A stretch of DNA of 5,326 nucleotides. Origin: an uncultured Actinomycetes bacterium (GTDB lineage Bacteria > Actinomycetota > Actinomycetes > S36-B12). The stretch lies in assembly GCA_903918595.1 (NCBI GenBank), contig CAIXFB010000226.1, forward strand, positions 1 to 5,326. Reading direction: 5' to 3'. The notes beneath the pieces were generated by a model, which worked only from the letters and a program-made list of their open reading frames with translations, was not told the origin of the DNA and ran no database searches. Every line of letters starts with the position of its first letter. Positions within the stretch are counted from its first letter, which is position 1. Positions 1 through 5,306 of the stretch are shown here, piece by piece. The position numbers and the translations under genes are program-made.

Positions 1-19
1 CTAACTTAGGTTTACCTAA
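1..19. promoter_or_regulatory. Candidate DtxR/IdeR-type iron box (inverted repeat)
   Basis: The core is an inverted repeat, TTAGGT (6-11), a 2-base spacer and ACCTAA (14-19). Aligned over 19 bases to the DtxR/IdeR consensus as I recall it (TWAGGTWAGSCTWACCTWA), 15 positions match. The mismatches are positions 1, 4, 5 and 11, so the left half is degenerate and the right half is nearly perfect. DtxR-family repressors bind such boxes with ferrous iron or manganese and silence iron-uptake genes. The site lies 20-39 bases past the stop of the SCP-like gene. No gene in the window could be controlled by it, so it would act on a gene left of position 1. It could also be a chance dyad or part of an intergenic hairpin. 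Confidence 0.35.
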
Positions 20-39
20 TCACATCGGATTCGGGTGAG

Positions 40-411
40 TCAATTCAGGGGATGAATCGGCAGGATCGCGCTCAAATCAGAGCGCTCACCACTGGCCCGA
101 AGGCGGCCATCGGCATAGGCCGCCGACCACTCGAGCTGGCCCGAAGCAACCTGCAACCAAGTGCGCGCATTGCATTCCACGACCGCCGGTGGAGTTCCCC
201 GGCGATGCCATATCCCTTCGATGACCTGAACCGCGGCATAGGGCGGGATCCGCACCTCGACACTGTGGCCGGGAGCCTGTGAGCTGAGCACAGCTAGCGA
301 TGCTTTGACAGCGGCCCGCTCATCTGCGCGATCCACGTCAGCACCTGCCGCGTACAGCGCGAGCACCCGAGCAATGACCGGATCAACACCAGAGTCAGTC
401 GGCACAGTCAT
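40..411 (-). CDS. Sterol carrier (SCP-like) family protein, actinobacterial purL-linked type
   Basis: The product is a 123-residue cytosolic protein with no signal peptide or membrane segment. It resembles the small actinobacterial 'bacterial SCP ortholog' proteins (SCP_3 type). The N-terminal half is an Ala-rich helical stretch. The recognisable core runs from about residue 48 to the end: PGHSVEVRIPPYAAVQ (47-62), RGTPPAVVE (71-79), TWLQVASGQLEW (84-95), ADGRLRASGERSDLSA (100-115) and a final LPIHPLN. The TWL..ASG..W and DGR..ASG..DLS pattern is the SCP2-fold signature. The family has no proven reaction and may bind a lipid or other hydrophobic ligand. Actinobacteria such as Mycobacterium keep a member between purL and purF. 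An in-frame stop lies three codons upstream of the ATG, which fixes it as the most upstream start. No Shine-Dalgarno sequence is visible, and the purL stop is 20 bp upstream, so translation may depend on coupling or read-through. Confidence 0.85.
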   Translation of the reverse strand: MTVPTDSGVDPVIARVLALYAAGADVDRADERAAVKASLAVLSSQAPGHSVEVRIPPYAAVQVIEGIWHRRGTPPAVVECNARTWLQVASGQLEWSAAYADGRLRASGERSDLSAILPIHPLN

Positions 412-431
412 GTGAAGTCAGCCATGCGAGC

Positions 432-2720
432 TCATCCGAAAAGCGCGGGCAGCACCGACTCGTGCAGTGCGCGAACTTCTTCGATGTGCACGGTGAACAG
501 ATCACCGAACTGCAGCACTTGGGTGGCTGCATCAAAGCCAGCATCAGCGCCAAGACCTGAATCAACCACACCCACACGAAACGCGGGGAGCCCGCGAGCG
601 GCACACATTTCAGTGAACCTCATTTCTTCACTGCGCGGGATTACCACGATTGCACGACCGGCGGATTCAGCAAAGAGGTACACGAACGGGTCAGCATCAT
701 CTGGCAGCCACATTCGCGCACCAACACCTGAGCGCAGTGCCATTTCAACGAGCGTCATCGCGATGCCACCATCAGACACATCGTGCGCTGCGGTCAACAT
801 GCCATCGCGCGAGCCGGCCACCAACACTTCGCTGAGCAACCGCTCGCGATCAAGATCAACCAGTGGCGGCATCCCGCCCAGATGACCTTTGCGATGCGCC
901 CATTCGCTGCCACCGAATTCGTCGCGGGTATCACCTAGTACATAAATCAATTCACCGTCTGGGCCCCACGCGATCGGCGTGCGCCGATCAACGTCGTCAA
1001 TGACTCCCAACACACCAACCACCGGGGTGGGCAGGATCGGAGTGTCGCCGGTTTGGTTGTAGAACGAGACGTTTCCACCGGTTACCGGGATACCGAGTTG
1101 CAAGCATCCATCAGCTAAACCGCGCACCGCTTCAGAGAACTGCCACATCACCTCTGGATCTTCAGGCGATCCGAAGTTAAGGCAGTTAGTGACAGCGAGC
1201 GGAACAGCACCGGTAGCCGACACGTTCCGATACGACTCGGCGAGGGCTAACTGTGCACCGGTGTACGGGTCGAGTTTCGCAAAGCGCCCATTGCAGTCGG
1301 TGGAGATCGCAACACCGAGCCCGGTTTCTTCATCGATGCGCACCATGCCGGAATCCTCCGGCTGCGCCAGCACCGTGTTGCCGAGCACATAGCGGTCGTA
1401 TTGCGAAGTGACCCAGGCTTTCGACGCAAGATTTGGCGAGGCGATCAGATCCAGCAAGGTTTCTTGCAATTGCGCGCCGGTGACCGGGCGGGTGATGCGA
1501 TCAGCAGTCGGAGCATCGGCCTGAAGTGCGTCCATCCACTCGGGGCGGTGGTAGGGGCGCTCATAGACCGGGCCTTCATGAGCAACCGTGCGCGGCGGCA
1601 CGTTCACGATCTCTTCACCATGCCACTCAACTGTGAGCCGACCGGAAGCGTTGACCTCACCGATCACCACTGCTTCGACTTCCCACTTCTTGCAGAGCGC
1701 CAAGAAATCGTCGATTTTTGCCGGTTCAACAATTGCGCACATGCGCTCCTGCGACTCGCTCATCAAGATCTCTTCGGGTGAAAGCGTGGGGTCACGAAGG
1801 AGCACTCGATCGAGCCACACATGCATGCCGCCCTCGCCATTCGAGGCAAGTTCGCTGGTAGCACAGGAGATCCCGGCGCCACCAAGATCCTGAATGCCTT
1901 CAACGAGTCCGGCATGCAACACCTCGAGTGTGGCCTCGATCAGAAGCTTCTCCATGAACGGATCGCCCACCTGCACACTCGGTCGCTTGGCGGGACCATC
2001 TGCATCGAAAGTCTCTGACGCCAACACCGAGACACCACCGATGCCATCACCACCAGTGCGAGCGCCATACAGAACAACCAGATTACCCACACCCTTAGCG
2101 CTGGCGAGGTGAATGTCTTCATGCCGCATCGCACCAACGCACAACGCATTCACAAGCGGGTTGCCTGCGTAGCTTTCATCGAAAACAATTTCTCCGCCAA
2201 TGTTCGGCAGACCTAAACAGTTTCCGTAGCCACCAACGCCAGCAACAATCCCGGGCAGCACGCGCTTGGTATCTGCGGCATCCGCCGGTCCAAACCGCAG
2301 CGGGTCCATCACGGCGAGTGGGCGTGCACCCATCGAAAGGATGTCGCGGACGATTCCGCCAACACCGGTGGCCGCGCCTTGATATGGCTCAACAAATGAG
2401 GGGTGGTTGTGGCTTTCAACTTTGAAGGTGACCGCCCAACCGGCACCGATGTCAACAACTCCAGCGTTCTCGCCAATACCTACGAGCAGGGTGTCGGTTT
2501 CTGGCTTTTTGTCACCGAACTGGCGCAAGTGAACTTTGCTCGACTTGTATGAGCAGTGCTCGCTCCACATAACCGAATACATGGCGAGTTCTGAAGAGGT
2601 TGGCCGGCGCCCAAGAATGTCGCGAATACGTTGGTATTCATCGGGTTTAAGGCCGAGTTCAGCAAAGGGCTGCGGCTGATCAGGATTGCGCTCTGCGTTT
2701 CCTACTGTGTCAATGCTCAT
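432..2720 (-). CDS. purL: Phosphoribosylformylglycinamidine synthase subunit PurL (small type)
   Basis: PurL is the catalytic, ATP-binding subunit of FGAM synthase (FGAR + glutamine + ATP to FGAM + glutamate + ADP + Pi) in cytosolic de novo purine synthesis. At 762 residues it is the 'small' PurL, which lacks the fused PurS-like and glutaminase domains and so needs separate PurS and PurQ. Visible motifs are SEHCSYK (53-59, with the conserved His55), ESHNHPS (102-108), GVGGYGNCLGLPNIGGE (161-177), RTGGDGIGGVS (221-231), QDLGGAGISCATSE (277-290), SESQERM (321-327), PVTGGNVSFYNQT (545-557) and HDVSDGGIA (646-654). Together they cover both halves of the tandem AIRS/PurM-like fold. Nothing is truncated or frameshifted. 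The ATG overlaps the purQ stop as ATGA, which suggests translational coupling, and a GGTGGTG Shine-Dalgarno-like run (2726-2732) lies 5 nt upstream of it. Confidence 0.98.
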   Translation of the reverse strand: MSIDTVGNAERNPDQPQPFAELGLKPDEYQRIRDILGRRPTSSELAMYSVMWSEHCSYKSSKVHLRQFGDKKPETDTLLVGIGENAGVVDIGAGWAVTFKVESHNHPSFVEPYQGAATGVGGIVRDILSMGARPLAVMDPLRFGPADAADTKRVLPGIVAGVGGYGNCLGLPNIGGEIVFDESYAGNPLVNALCVGAMRHEDIHLASAKGVGNLVVLYGARTGGDGIGGVSVLASETFDADGPAKRPSVQVGDPFMEKLLIEATLEVLHAGLVEGIQDLGGAGISCATSELASNGEGGMHVWLDRVLLRDPTLSPEEILMSESQERMCAIVEPAKIDDFLALCKKWEVEAVVIGEVNASGRLTVEWHGEEIVNVPPRTVAHEGPVYERPYHRPEWMDALQADAPTADRITRPVTGAQLQETLLDLIASPNLASKAWVTSQYDRYVLGNTVLAQPEDSGMVRIDEETGLGVAISTDCNGRFAKLDPYTGAQLALAESYRNVSATGAVPLAVTNCLNFGSPEDPEVMWQFSEAVRGLADGCLQLGIPVTGGNVSFYNQTGDTPILPTPVVGVLGVIDDVDRRTPIAWGPDGELIYVLGDTRDEFGGSEWAHRKGHLGGMPPLVDLDRERLLSEVLVAGSRDGMLTAAHDVSDGGIAMTLVEMALRSGVGARMWLPDDADPFVYLFAESAGRAIVVIPRSEEMRFTEMCAARGLPAFRVGVVDSGLGADAGFDAATQVLQFGDLFTVHIEEVRALHESVLPALFG

Positions 2721-3400
2721 GCGTTCACCACCGAGGTAAGTGCAGTAGTGAGAACGGATGTGAAGAACGCAAGGCCATCGGTTGTGGGTCCGGTGAGCGC
2801 TTCCACTGCATGCTCTGGATGCGGCATAAGACCAACGACGTTGCCACGCGCATTGCGAATGCCTGCGATGTCTCGGCGGCTGCCGTTCGGGTTGACCTCG
2901 AGATACCGAGCGATCACCAGACCGTCGCCTTCGAGTTGATCCAAAGTTTGTTCATCGGCGACATAACCGCCTTCGCCGTTCTTCAACGGAACGACGATTT
3001 CTTGACCAGGCTCAAAGTCTCTGGTCCAGTCCGAGTCGGTGCTTTCGATCACAAGGCGCTGATCGCGGCAGATGAAGTGCAGGTGATCGTTGCGCGTAAG
3101 TGCGCCGGGAAGCAGGTGAGACTCACACAAGATCTGGAAACCGTTACAAATTCCCAGCACCGGCATGCCGCCTTCAGCCCGACTGACAATGCTCGACATC
3201 ACAGGAGCAAACCGAGCGATCGCGCCGCACCGCAGGTAATCCCCGTATGAGAAACCACCCGGCAGCACCACGGCATCAACAGCAGACAGGTCTGAGTCGC
3301 CATGCCACAGTGCTACCGCTTCGCCGCCGGCAAGGCGCACCGCACGAGCAGCATCGCGATCATCCAGCGAACCGGGGAATGTGACTACACCGATCCGCAT
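2717..3400 (-). CDS. purQ: Phosphoribosylformylglycinamidine synthase subunit PurQ (glutaminase)
   Basis: PurQ is the class I glutamine amidotransferase subunit of FGAM synthase. It hydrolyses glutamine and channels ammonia to PurL. The 227-residue length is normal for the family. The triad residues are visible: Cys85 in the nucleophile elbow GICNGFQIL (83-91), and His194 with Glu196 in MPHPEHA (192-198). LPGGFSYGDYLR (46-57) is the conserved oxyanion-side loop. The N-terminus MRIGVVTFPGSLDD is typical of PurQ. The ATG is preceded by a strong AGGAGG located inside the end of purS. Only 2 bp separate it from the purS stop, and its own TGA overlaps the purL ATG by 4 bp. These arrangements favour balanced production of the three subunits. 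Confidence 0.97.
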   Translation of the reverse strand: MRIGVVTFPGSLDDRDAARAVRLAGGEAVALWHGDSDLSAVDAVVLPGGFSYGDYLRCGAIARFAPVMSSIVSRAEGGMPVLGICNGFQILCESHLLPGALTRNDHLHFICRDQRLVIESTDSDWTRDFEPGQEIVVPLKNGEGGYVADEQTLDQLEGDGLVIARYLEVNPNGSRRDIAGIRNARGNVVGLMPHPEHAVEALTGPTTDGLAFFTSVLTTALTSVVNA

Positions 3401-3402
3401 GG

Positions 3403-3654
3403 TCAGGAATCCTCCTGCACCGTCAGGGTGAAGTCCTCGATCACCGGGTTGCTCAACAGCTCCCCGGCCAGGCGTTCGAGCACCGCAGCGCGATCGGCAT
3501 CCATGGCGCCATCGAGTGTGATGACGAACTGCTTCCCCTGGCGCACATCAGCCACGCCCGTGAGGCCCAAGCGACCGAGGGCGCCTTGGACAGCCCGACC
3601 CTGGGGGTCGAGGATTTCCGGTTTGAGCATGACGTCGACGACGACGCGGGCCAC
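3403..3654 (-). CDS. purS: Phosphoribosylformylglycinamidine synthase subunit PurS
   Basis: PurS is the small non-catalytic subunit that, as a dimer, joins PurL to PurQ and helps pass ammonia between them. With the start chosen here the product has 83 residues, normal for the family. It begins MARVVVDVMLKPEILDPQG (1-19), continues ALGRLG (25-30) and VRQGK (37-41), and ends with the signature NPVIEDFTL (69-77). An in-frame GTG two codons upstream (to 3660) would add two residues. I prefer the GTG at 3652-3654 because a GGAG (3660-3663) sits 5 nt before it and because actinobacterial PurS proteins usually begin MARVVV. The gene is first in the purSQL-SCP operon. Its upstream neighbour, a secreted protein on the same strand, ends about 75 bp away and looks unrelated in function. 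Confidence 0.95.
   Translation of the reverse strand: MARVVVDVMLKPEILDPQGRAVQGALGRLGLTGVADVRQGKQFVITLDGAMDADRAAVLERLAGELLSNPVIEDFTLTVQEDS
3411..3416 (-). promoter_or_regulatory. Shine-Dalgarno site for purQ
   Basis: AGGAGG on the minus strand, a full anti-16S match, lies 10 nt before the purQ ATG and inside the last codons of purS. It is the strongest ribosome binding site in the window and supports the ATG at 3398-3400. Confidence 0.65.
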
Positions 3655-3659
3655 GGGCA

Positions 3660-3663
3660 CTCC
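3660..3663 (-). promoter_or_regulatory. Shine-Dalgarno site deciding the purS start
   Basis: GGAG on the minus strand lies 5 nt before the GTG at 3652-3654. It overlaps the alternative GTG at 3658-3660 and so cannot serve that codon. This favours the shorter PurS reading. Confidence 0.5.
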
Positions 3664-3716
3664 AGTTGATTCGGCTAAGCGATTGAGTAAGCGAATAACA
3701 CTGGGGAAGTGCCTTT

Positions 3717-3722
3717 AGCCTA
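3717..3722 (-). promoter_or_regulatory. Weak candidate -10 element for the purSQL operon
   Basis: TAGGCT on the minus strand is the only TANNNT-type hexamer in the short gap between the barrel-protein gene and purS. Transcription starting about 7 nt downstream would give a leader of roughly 55 nt before the purS GTG. No convincing -35 box is visible, and that region would lie in the 3' end of the upstream gene. Read-through from upstream is an alternative. Confidence 0.22.
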
Positions 3723-3729
3723 TCGGCCA

Positions 3730-4230
3730 CTAGTCGACGAAGAAGAAGCTCACCTTGTACCGACTTGCTGAGAGCGGCTTCAAGATCATCTCGCCCGAGA
3801 CCCCGGAGTACTTGCCCGTCCCACCGATGATGGCGTGGGCTGAGGTTTTTGTGGGCGGGGTTCCGGCATTGGCCGCAAGGATCGCGGTCGTGTAGATGAC
3901 CCCACCGTCGACCTGAATACCAATGTCCGTTTTGCGATCCTCACGCCCGCCGGGGATCAGGACTCGCACTGAGACCTGGGAGGTCGCGTAGGAACCGACA
4001 GACTTGCCTCCGCGGACCTCGCTGACATTTCCATTGGTGACGGTGATGTCGCCATGGCTATTGCCCGGGACGCCACCGTCGATTACCTCACGGAAAGTCC
4101 GATCGAAGTACCAGACCAGATCTGCCTTGGCCGCACTCGCGCTGGGGGCCGCGATGAATGCGGTTCCGGCCGCGATGAAGGAAGCAGCAGCTAGGGCGAT
4201 CACTGTGCGCAATGTCGAAGATGAGTTCAT
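3730..4230 (-). CDS. Secreted allene oxide cyclase/dirigent-like barrel protein, copy 1
   Basis: The product has 166 residues. The N-terminus is a Sec-type signal peptide: a short polar start with Arg8, an Ala-rich hydrophobic core (about 10-28) and AXA-type cleavage options after ASA (31-33) or AKA (34-36). The mature part is about 130 residues, has no cysteine and alternates as expected for a beta barrel. Key motifs are GDITVTNG (60-67), SQVSVRV (84-90), IPGGRE (92-97), GTPPTK (123-128) and AIIGGTGKYSGVSGE (133-147), ending SFFFVD. The GGTGKY.GVSG block is typical of bacterial AOC-barrel/dirigent-like proteins. Plant relatives are a cyclase or stereo-directing proteins, but the role of the bacterial secreted members is not established and no substrate can be inferred. 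It lies 39 bp after its paralog. There is no Shine-Dalgarno site; TAGGGT 6 nt before the ATG suggests its own leaderless transcript. The family call is from motif recognition only. Confidence 0.82.
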   Translation of the reverse strand: MNSSSTLRTVIALAAASFIAAGTAFIAAPSASAAKADLVWYFDRTFREVIDGGVPGNSHGDITVTNGNVSEVRGGKSVGSYATSQVSVRVLIPGGREDRKTDIGIQVDGGVIYTTAILAANAGTPPTKTSAHAIIGGTGKYSGVSGEMILKPLSASRYKVSFFFVD

Positions 4231-4236
4231 GGCCGA

Positions 4237-4242
4237 ACCCTA
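4237..4242 (-). promoter_or_regulatory. Candidate -10 element for leaderless transcription of copy 1
   Basis: TAGGGT on the minus strand fits the actinobacterial TANNNT -10 pattern and ends 6 nt before the ATG, so the predicted transcript start is at or next to the A of ATG. No Shine-Dalgarno sequence lies in the gap. It falls in the 39-bp spacer between the paralogs, so copy 1 can be transcribed independently. No clear -35 box is seen. Confidence 0.5.
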
Positions 4243-4269
4243 TGCGCCACCGATCGGCTTCGCATTTAC

Positions 4270-4770
4270 TCAGCCAGTGAAGAAGAATGAAATCTTCGAG
4301 CCCTGTGCGTTGAACCCACTGTGCATCGCTTGACCGGAGACTCCTTCGTACTTACCTGTGCCACCGATGATTGCGAAAGTCTGGGCCTTTGTGGGCGGAG
4401 TGCCTGAGTTGGCCCGGATGATTGACGTCAGGTACATGACGCCACCGGGGGCGGAGATTGCAAGGTCGACGTCGCGAATTTCACGGCCGCCCGGAATATT
4501 GACGCGGACGGTCACCTGGCTGGTCGTATAGAAGCCGACCGCGATCTTGCCCGGGACTTCGGTCACATCGCCGTTGGAGACCGTGATGTCACCGATGCTG
4601 GGACCGGTCGGGGGGAGATCCACCACCGTCCGCTCGGGGCTGCTCAGGTACCAGACCAGGTCAGCTTTTGCTGCACTCGCGCCGGGGGCTGCGATTAGTG
4701 CGGTGCCAGCTGCGAGGAATCCAGCAGCGGTCAATGCGATTGCTTTGCGCAATGTCACAGATGAGTTCAT
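4270..4770 (-). CDS. Secreted allene oxide cyclase/dirigent-like barrel protein, copy 2
   Basis: The product is a 166-residue paralog of the downstream gene and aligns with it end to end. It has the same Sec signal-peptide layout, with Arg8, an Ala-rich core and ASA/AKA cleavage options at 31-36, followed by ADLVWY. Shared mature motifs are GDITVSNG (60-67), TSQVTVRV (83-90), IPGGRE (92-97), GTPPTK (123-128), AIIGGTGKYEGVSG (133-146) and a terminal SFFF. The signal/start region (1-40) is about 80% identical to copy 1 and the mature part about 55%. Differences cluster at 42-58 and 147-160. There are no cysteines and no membrane anchor or sorting signal, so the product is probably released or loosely wall-associated. 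TATAGT lies 6 nt before the ATG, and there is no Shine-Dalgarno site. It diverges from the Ddn-like gene across 32 bp. The family call rests on motifs, and the function is unknown. Confidence 0.82.
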   Translation of the reverse strand: MNSSVTLRKAIALTAAGFLAAGTALIAAPGASAAKADLVWYLSSPERTVVDLPPTGPSIGDITVSNGDVTEVPGKIAVGFYTTSQVTVRVNIPGGREIRDVDLAISAPGGVMYLTSIIRANSGTPPTKAQTFAIIGGTGKYEGVSGQAMHSGFNAQGSKISFFFTG

Positions 4771-4776
4771 GTGCGG

Positions 4777-4782
4777 ACTATA
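4777..4782 (-). promoter_or_regulatory. Candidate -10 element for leaderless transcription of copy 2
   Basis: TATAGT on the minus strand is close to consensus TATAAT and ends 6 nt before the ATG, the same spacing as at copy 1. This predicts a transcript beginning at the start codon. A good -35 box at 16-18 nt spacing is not visible; TTGCCC occurs at an over-long 22 nt spacing. Confidence 0.55.
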
Positions 4783-4788
4783 GGTGGC

Positions 4789-4794
4789 TACCCT
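4789..4794 (+). promoter_or_regulatory. Weak candidate -10 element for the Ddn-like gene
   Basis: TACCCT fits TANNNT and ends 8 nt before the ATG at 4803, which would give a leaderless or nearly leaderless mRNA. The only Shine-Dalgarno-like string, AGGTGG (4782-4787), is 15 nt from the ATG, which is too far for normal use. No -35 match is clear. Confidence 0.3.
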
Positions 4795-4802
4795 TTTCTT
4801 TT

Positions 4803-5270
4803 ATGGGCAATAGGGCATACGACACAGTGTGGGGTGCGGCCCTGCGCTCCACCACCGTTGCCCACCGCATCGTGCACAAACTTTCCGGAGGCCGACTCTG
4901 GCGCACCTTTCCCGGCGGTGTCCAAGTCATTTGGATCACTTCGCTTGGTCGGCGCTCAGGTGAATGGCGCACCAACCCACTCCTTGCCGTTCCTGATGAT
5001 CAACATGAACAGGCGGGAGTGTGGGCGGTTACTGGTTCCAATGCGGGTCAGGAGAAGGTTCCCGGTTGGGTGCACAACGTGCGCGCCCACCCGCAAGGCC
5101 GCATGGAAATCGACGGGAACATCATCGATGTCACGTTCGAAGAAGTTTATGGACCTGACGCGGACCGGTTGTATGACCTATTGGTGGACAAGTGGTCTGG
5201 TTATCGCATGTACAAAGAGAATGCGCAGCGGGAAATTCCGGTGTTCCGCGTCATCCCGGCAAAATTGTGA
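4803..5270 (+). CDS. Ddn-type F420-dependent nitroreductase/quinone reductase family protein
   Basis: The product has 155 residues and matches the family of mycobacterial Ddn, whose members use the deazaflavin cofactor F420H2 to reduce quinones and other acceptors. Ddn itself has 151 residues. Visible family motifs are WITSLGRRSGEWRTNPLLAV (44-63), the GR.SG..R..PL phosphate/cofactor-binding segment; WAVTGSNAGQEKVPGWVHNV (74-93), the SN.G....P.W.HN..A.P signature continuing into RAHP (94-97); and IPVFRVIP (145-152) at the end. The split-barrel fold is inferred from these. The N-terminal 40 residues, which in Ddn help with membrane and substrate contact, contain basic and aromatic residues but no clear membrane helix. 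The open frame extends upstream to 4668, but that stretch is antisense to the neighbouring signal peptide, so the ATG at 4803 is preferred. The acceptor cannot be predicted. Its presence implies that the host makes F420. Confidence 0.88.
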   Translation: MGNRAYDTVWGAALRSTTVAHRIVHKLSGGRLWRTFPGGVQVIWITSLGRRSGEWRTNPLLAVPDDQHEQAGVWAVTGSNAGQEKVPGWVHNVRAHPQGRMEIDGNIIDVTFEEVYGPDADRLYDLLVDKWSGYRMYKENAQREIPVFRVIPAKL

Positions 5271-5280
5271 AACGTTCATT

Positions 5281-5306
5281 ATTTTTGTTGCGAAGAACAG
5301 AAAAAT
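5281..5306. other. Weak AT-rich dyad after the Ddn-like gene
   Basis: ATTTTTGTT (5281-5289) can pair with AAC (5296-5298) and AAAAAT (5301-5306) around the loop GCGAAG, with a 2-nt bulge. It starts 10 bases after the stop. It is not a classical GC-stem terminator. It might be a weak bidirectional terminator, or only an AT-rich spacer. Nothing else is seen in the last 56 bases. Confidence 0.2.

Larger units (their letters stand above)
3730..4770 (-). repeat. Diverged tandem gene duplication (540-bp period)
   Basis: Two equal-length genes (3730-4230 and 4270-4770) lie head to tail with corresponding positions 540 bp apart. By hand count the proteins share about 101 of 166 residues with no gaps. 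Nucleotide similarity is plain around the start codons (ATGAGTTCAT on the plus strand in both), the signal peptide/DLVWY region and the GTPPTK-GGTGKY region. The duplication is old enough for much substitution but shows no length change. Confidence 0.85.

Noticed and set aside
412..885. 157-residue plus-strand open frame opposite the 3' end of purL
   Set aside because: It is antisense to highly conserved PurL sequence, is rich in Ser/Arg/Thr with no domain-like pattern, and is typical of a shadow frame in GC-rich DNA.
1401..1781. 126-residue plus-strand open frame inside purL
   Set aside because: It lies wholly antisense to PurL catalytic-domain coding sequence and has no recognisable motif or ribosome binding site.
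2810..3250. 146-residue plus-strand open frame inside purQ
   Set aside because: It is antisense to purQ, whose triad and start are unambiguous. The frame shows no family features.
3302..3718. 138-residue plus-strand open frame opposite purS and the start of purQ
   Set aside because: It is antisense to two well-supported genes and of low-complexity Ser/Arg/Thr composition.
3716..3729. Small hairpin (TGGCC GATA GGCTA on the minus strand) right after the copy 1 stop codon, as a terminator
   Set aside because: The stem is only 5 bp with one G-T pair, and no T-run follows on the minus strand. It also overlaps the candidate purS -10 element.
3655..3729. Purine-responsive riboswitch or PurR operator upstream of purS
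   Set aside because: The space before purS is about 75 bases, too short for a purine riboswitch aptamer plus platform. No repeated or palindromic operator stands out.
4668..4802. 45-residue N-terminal extension of the Ddn-like protein
   Set aside because: It would overlap the opposite gene's signal peptide, has Cys/Arg-rich composition unlike the family, and family proteins begin near the ATG at 4803.
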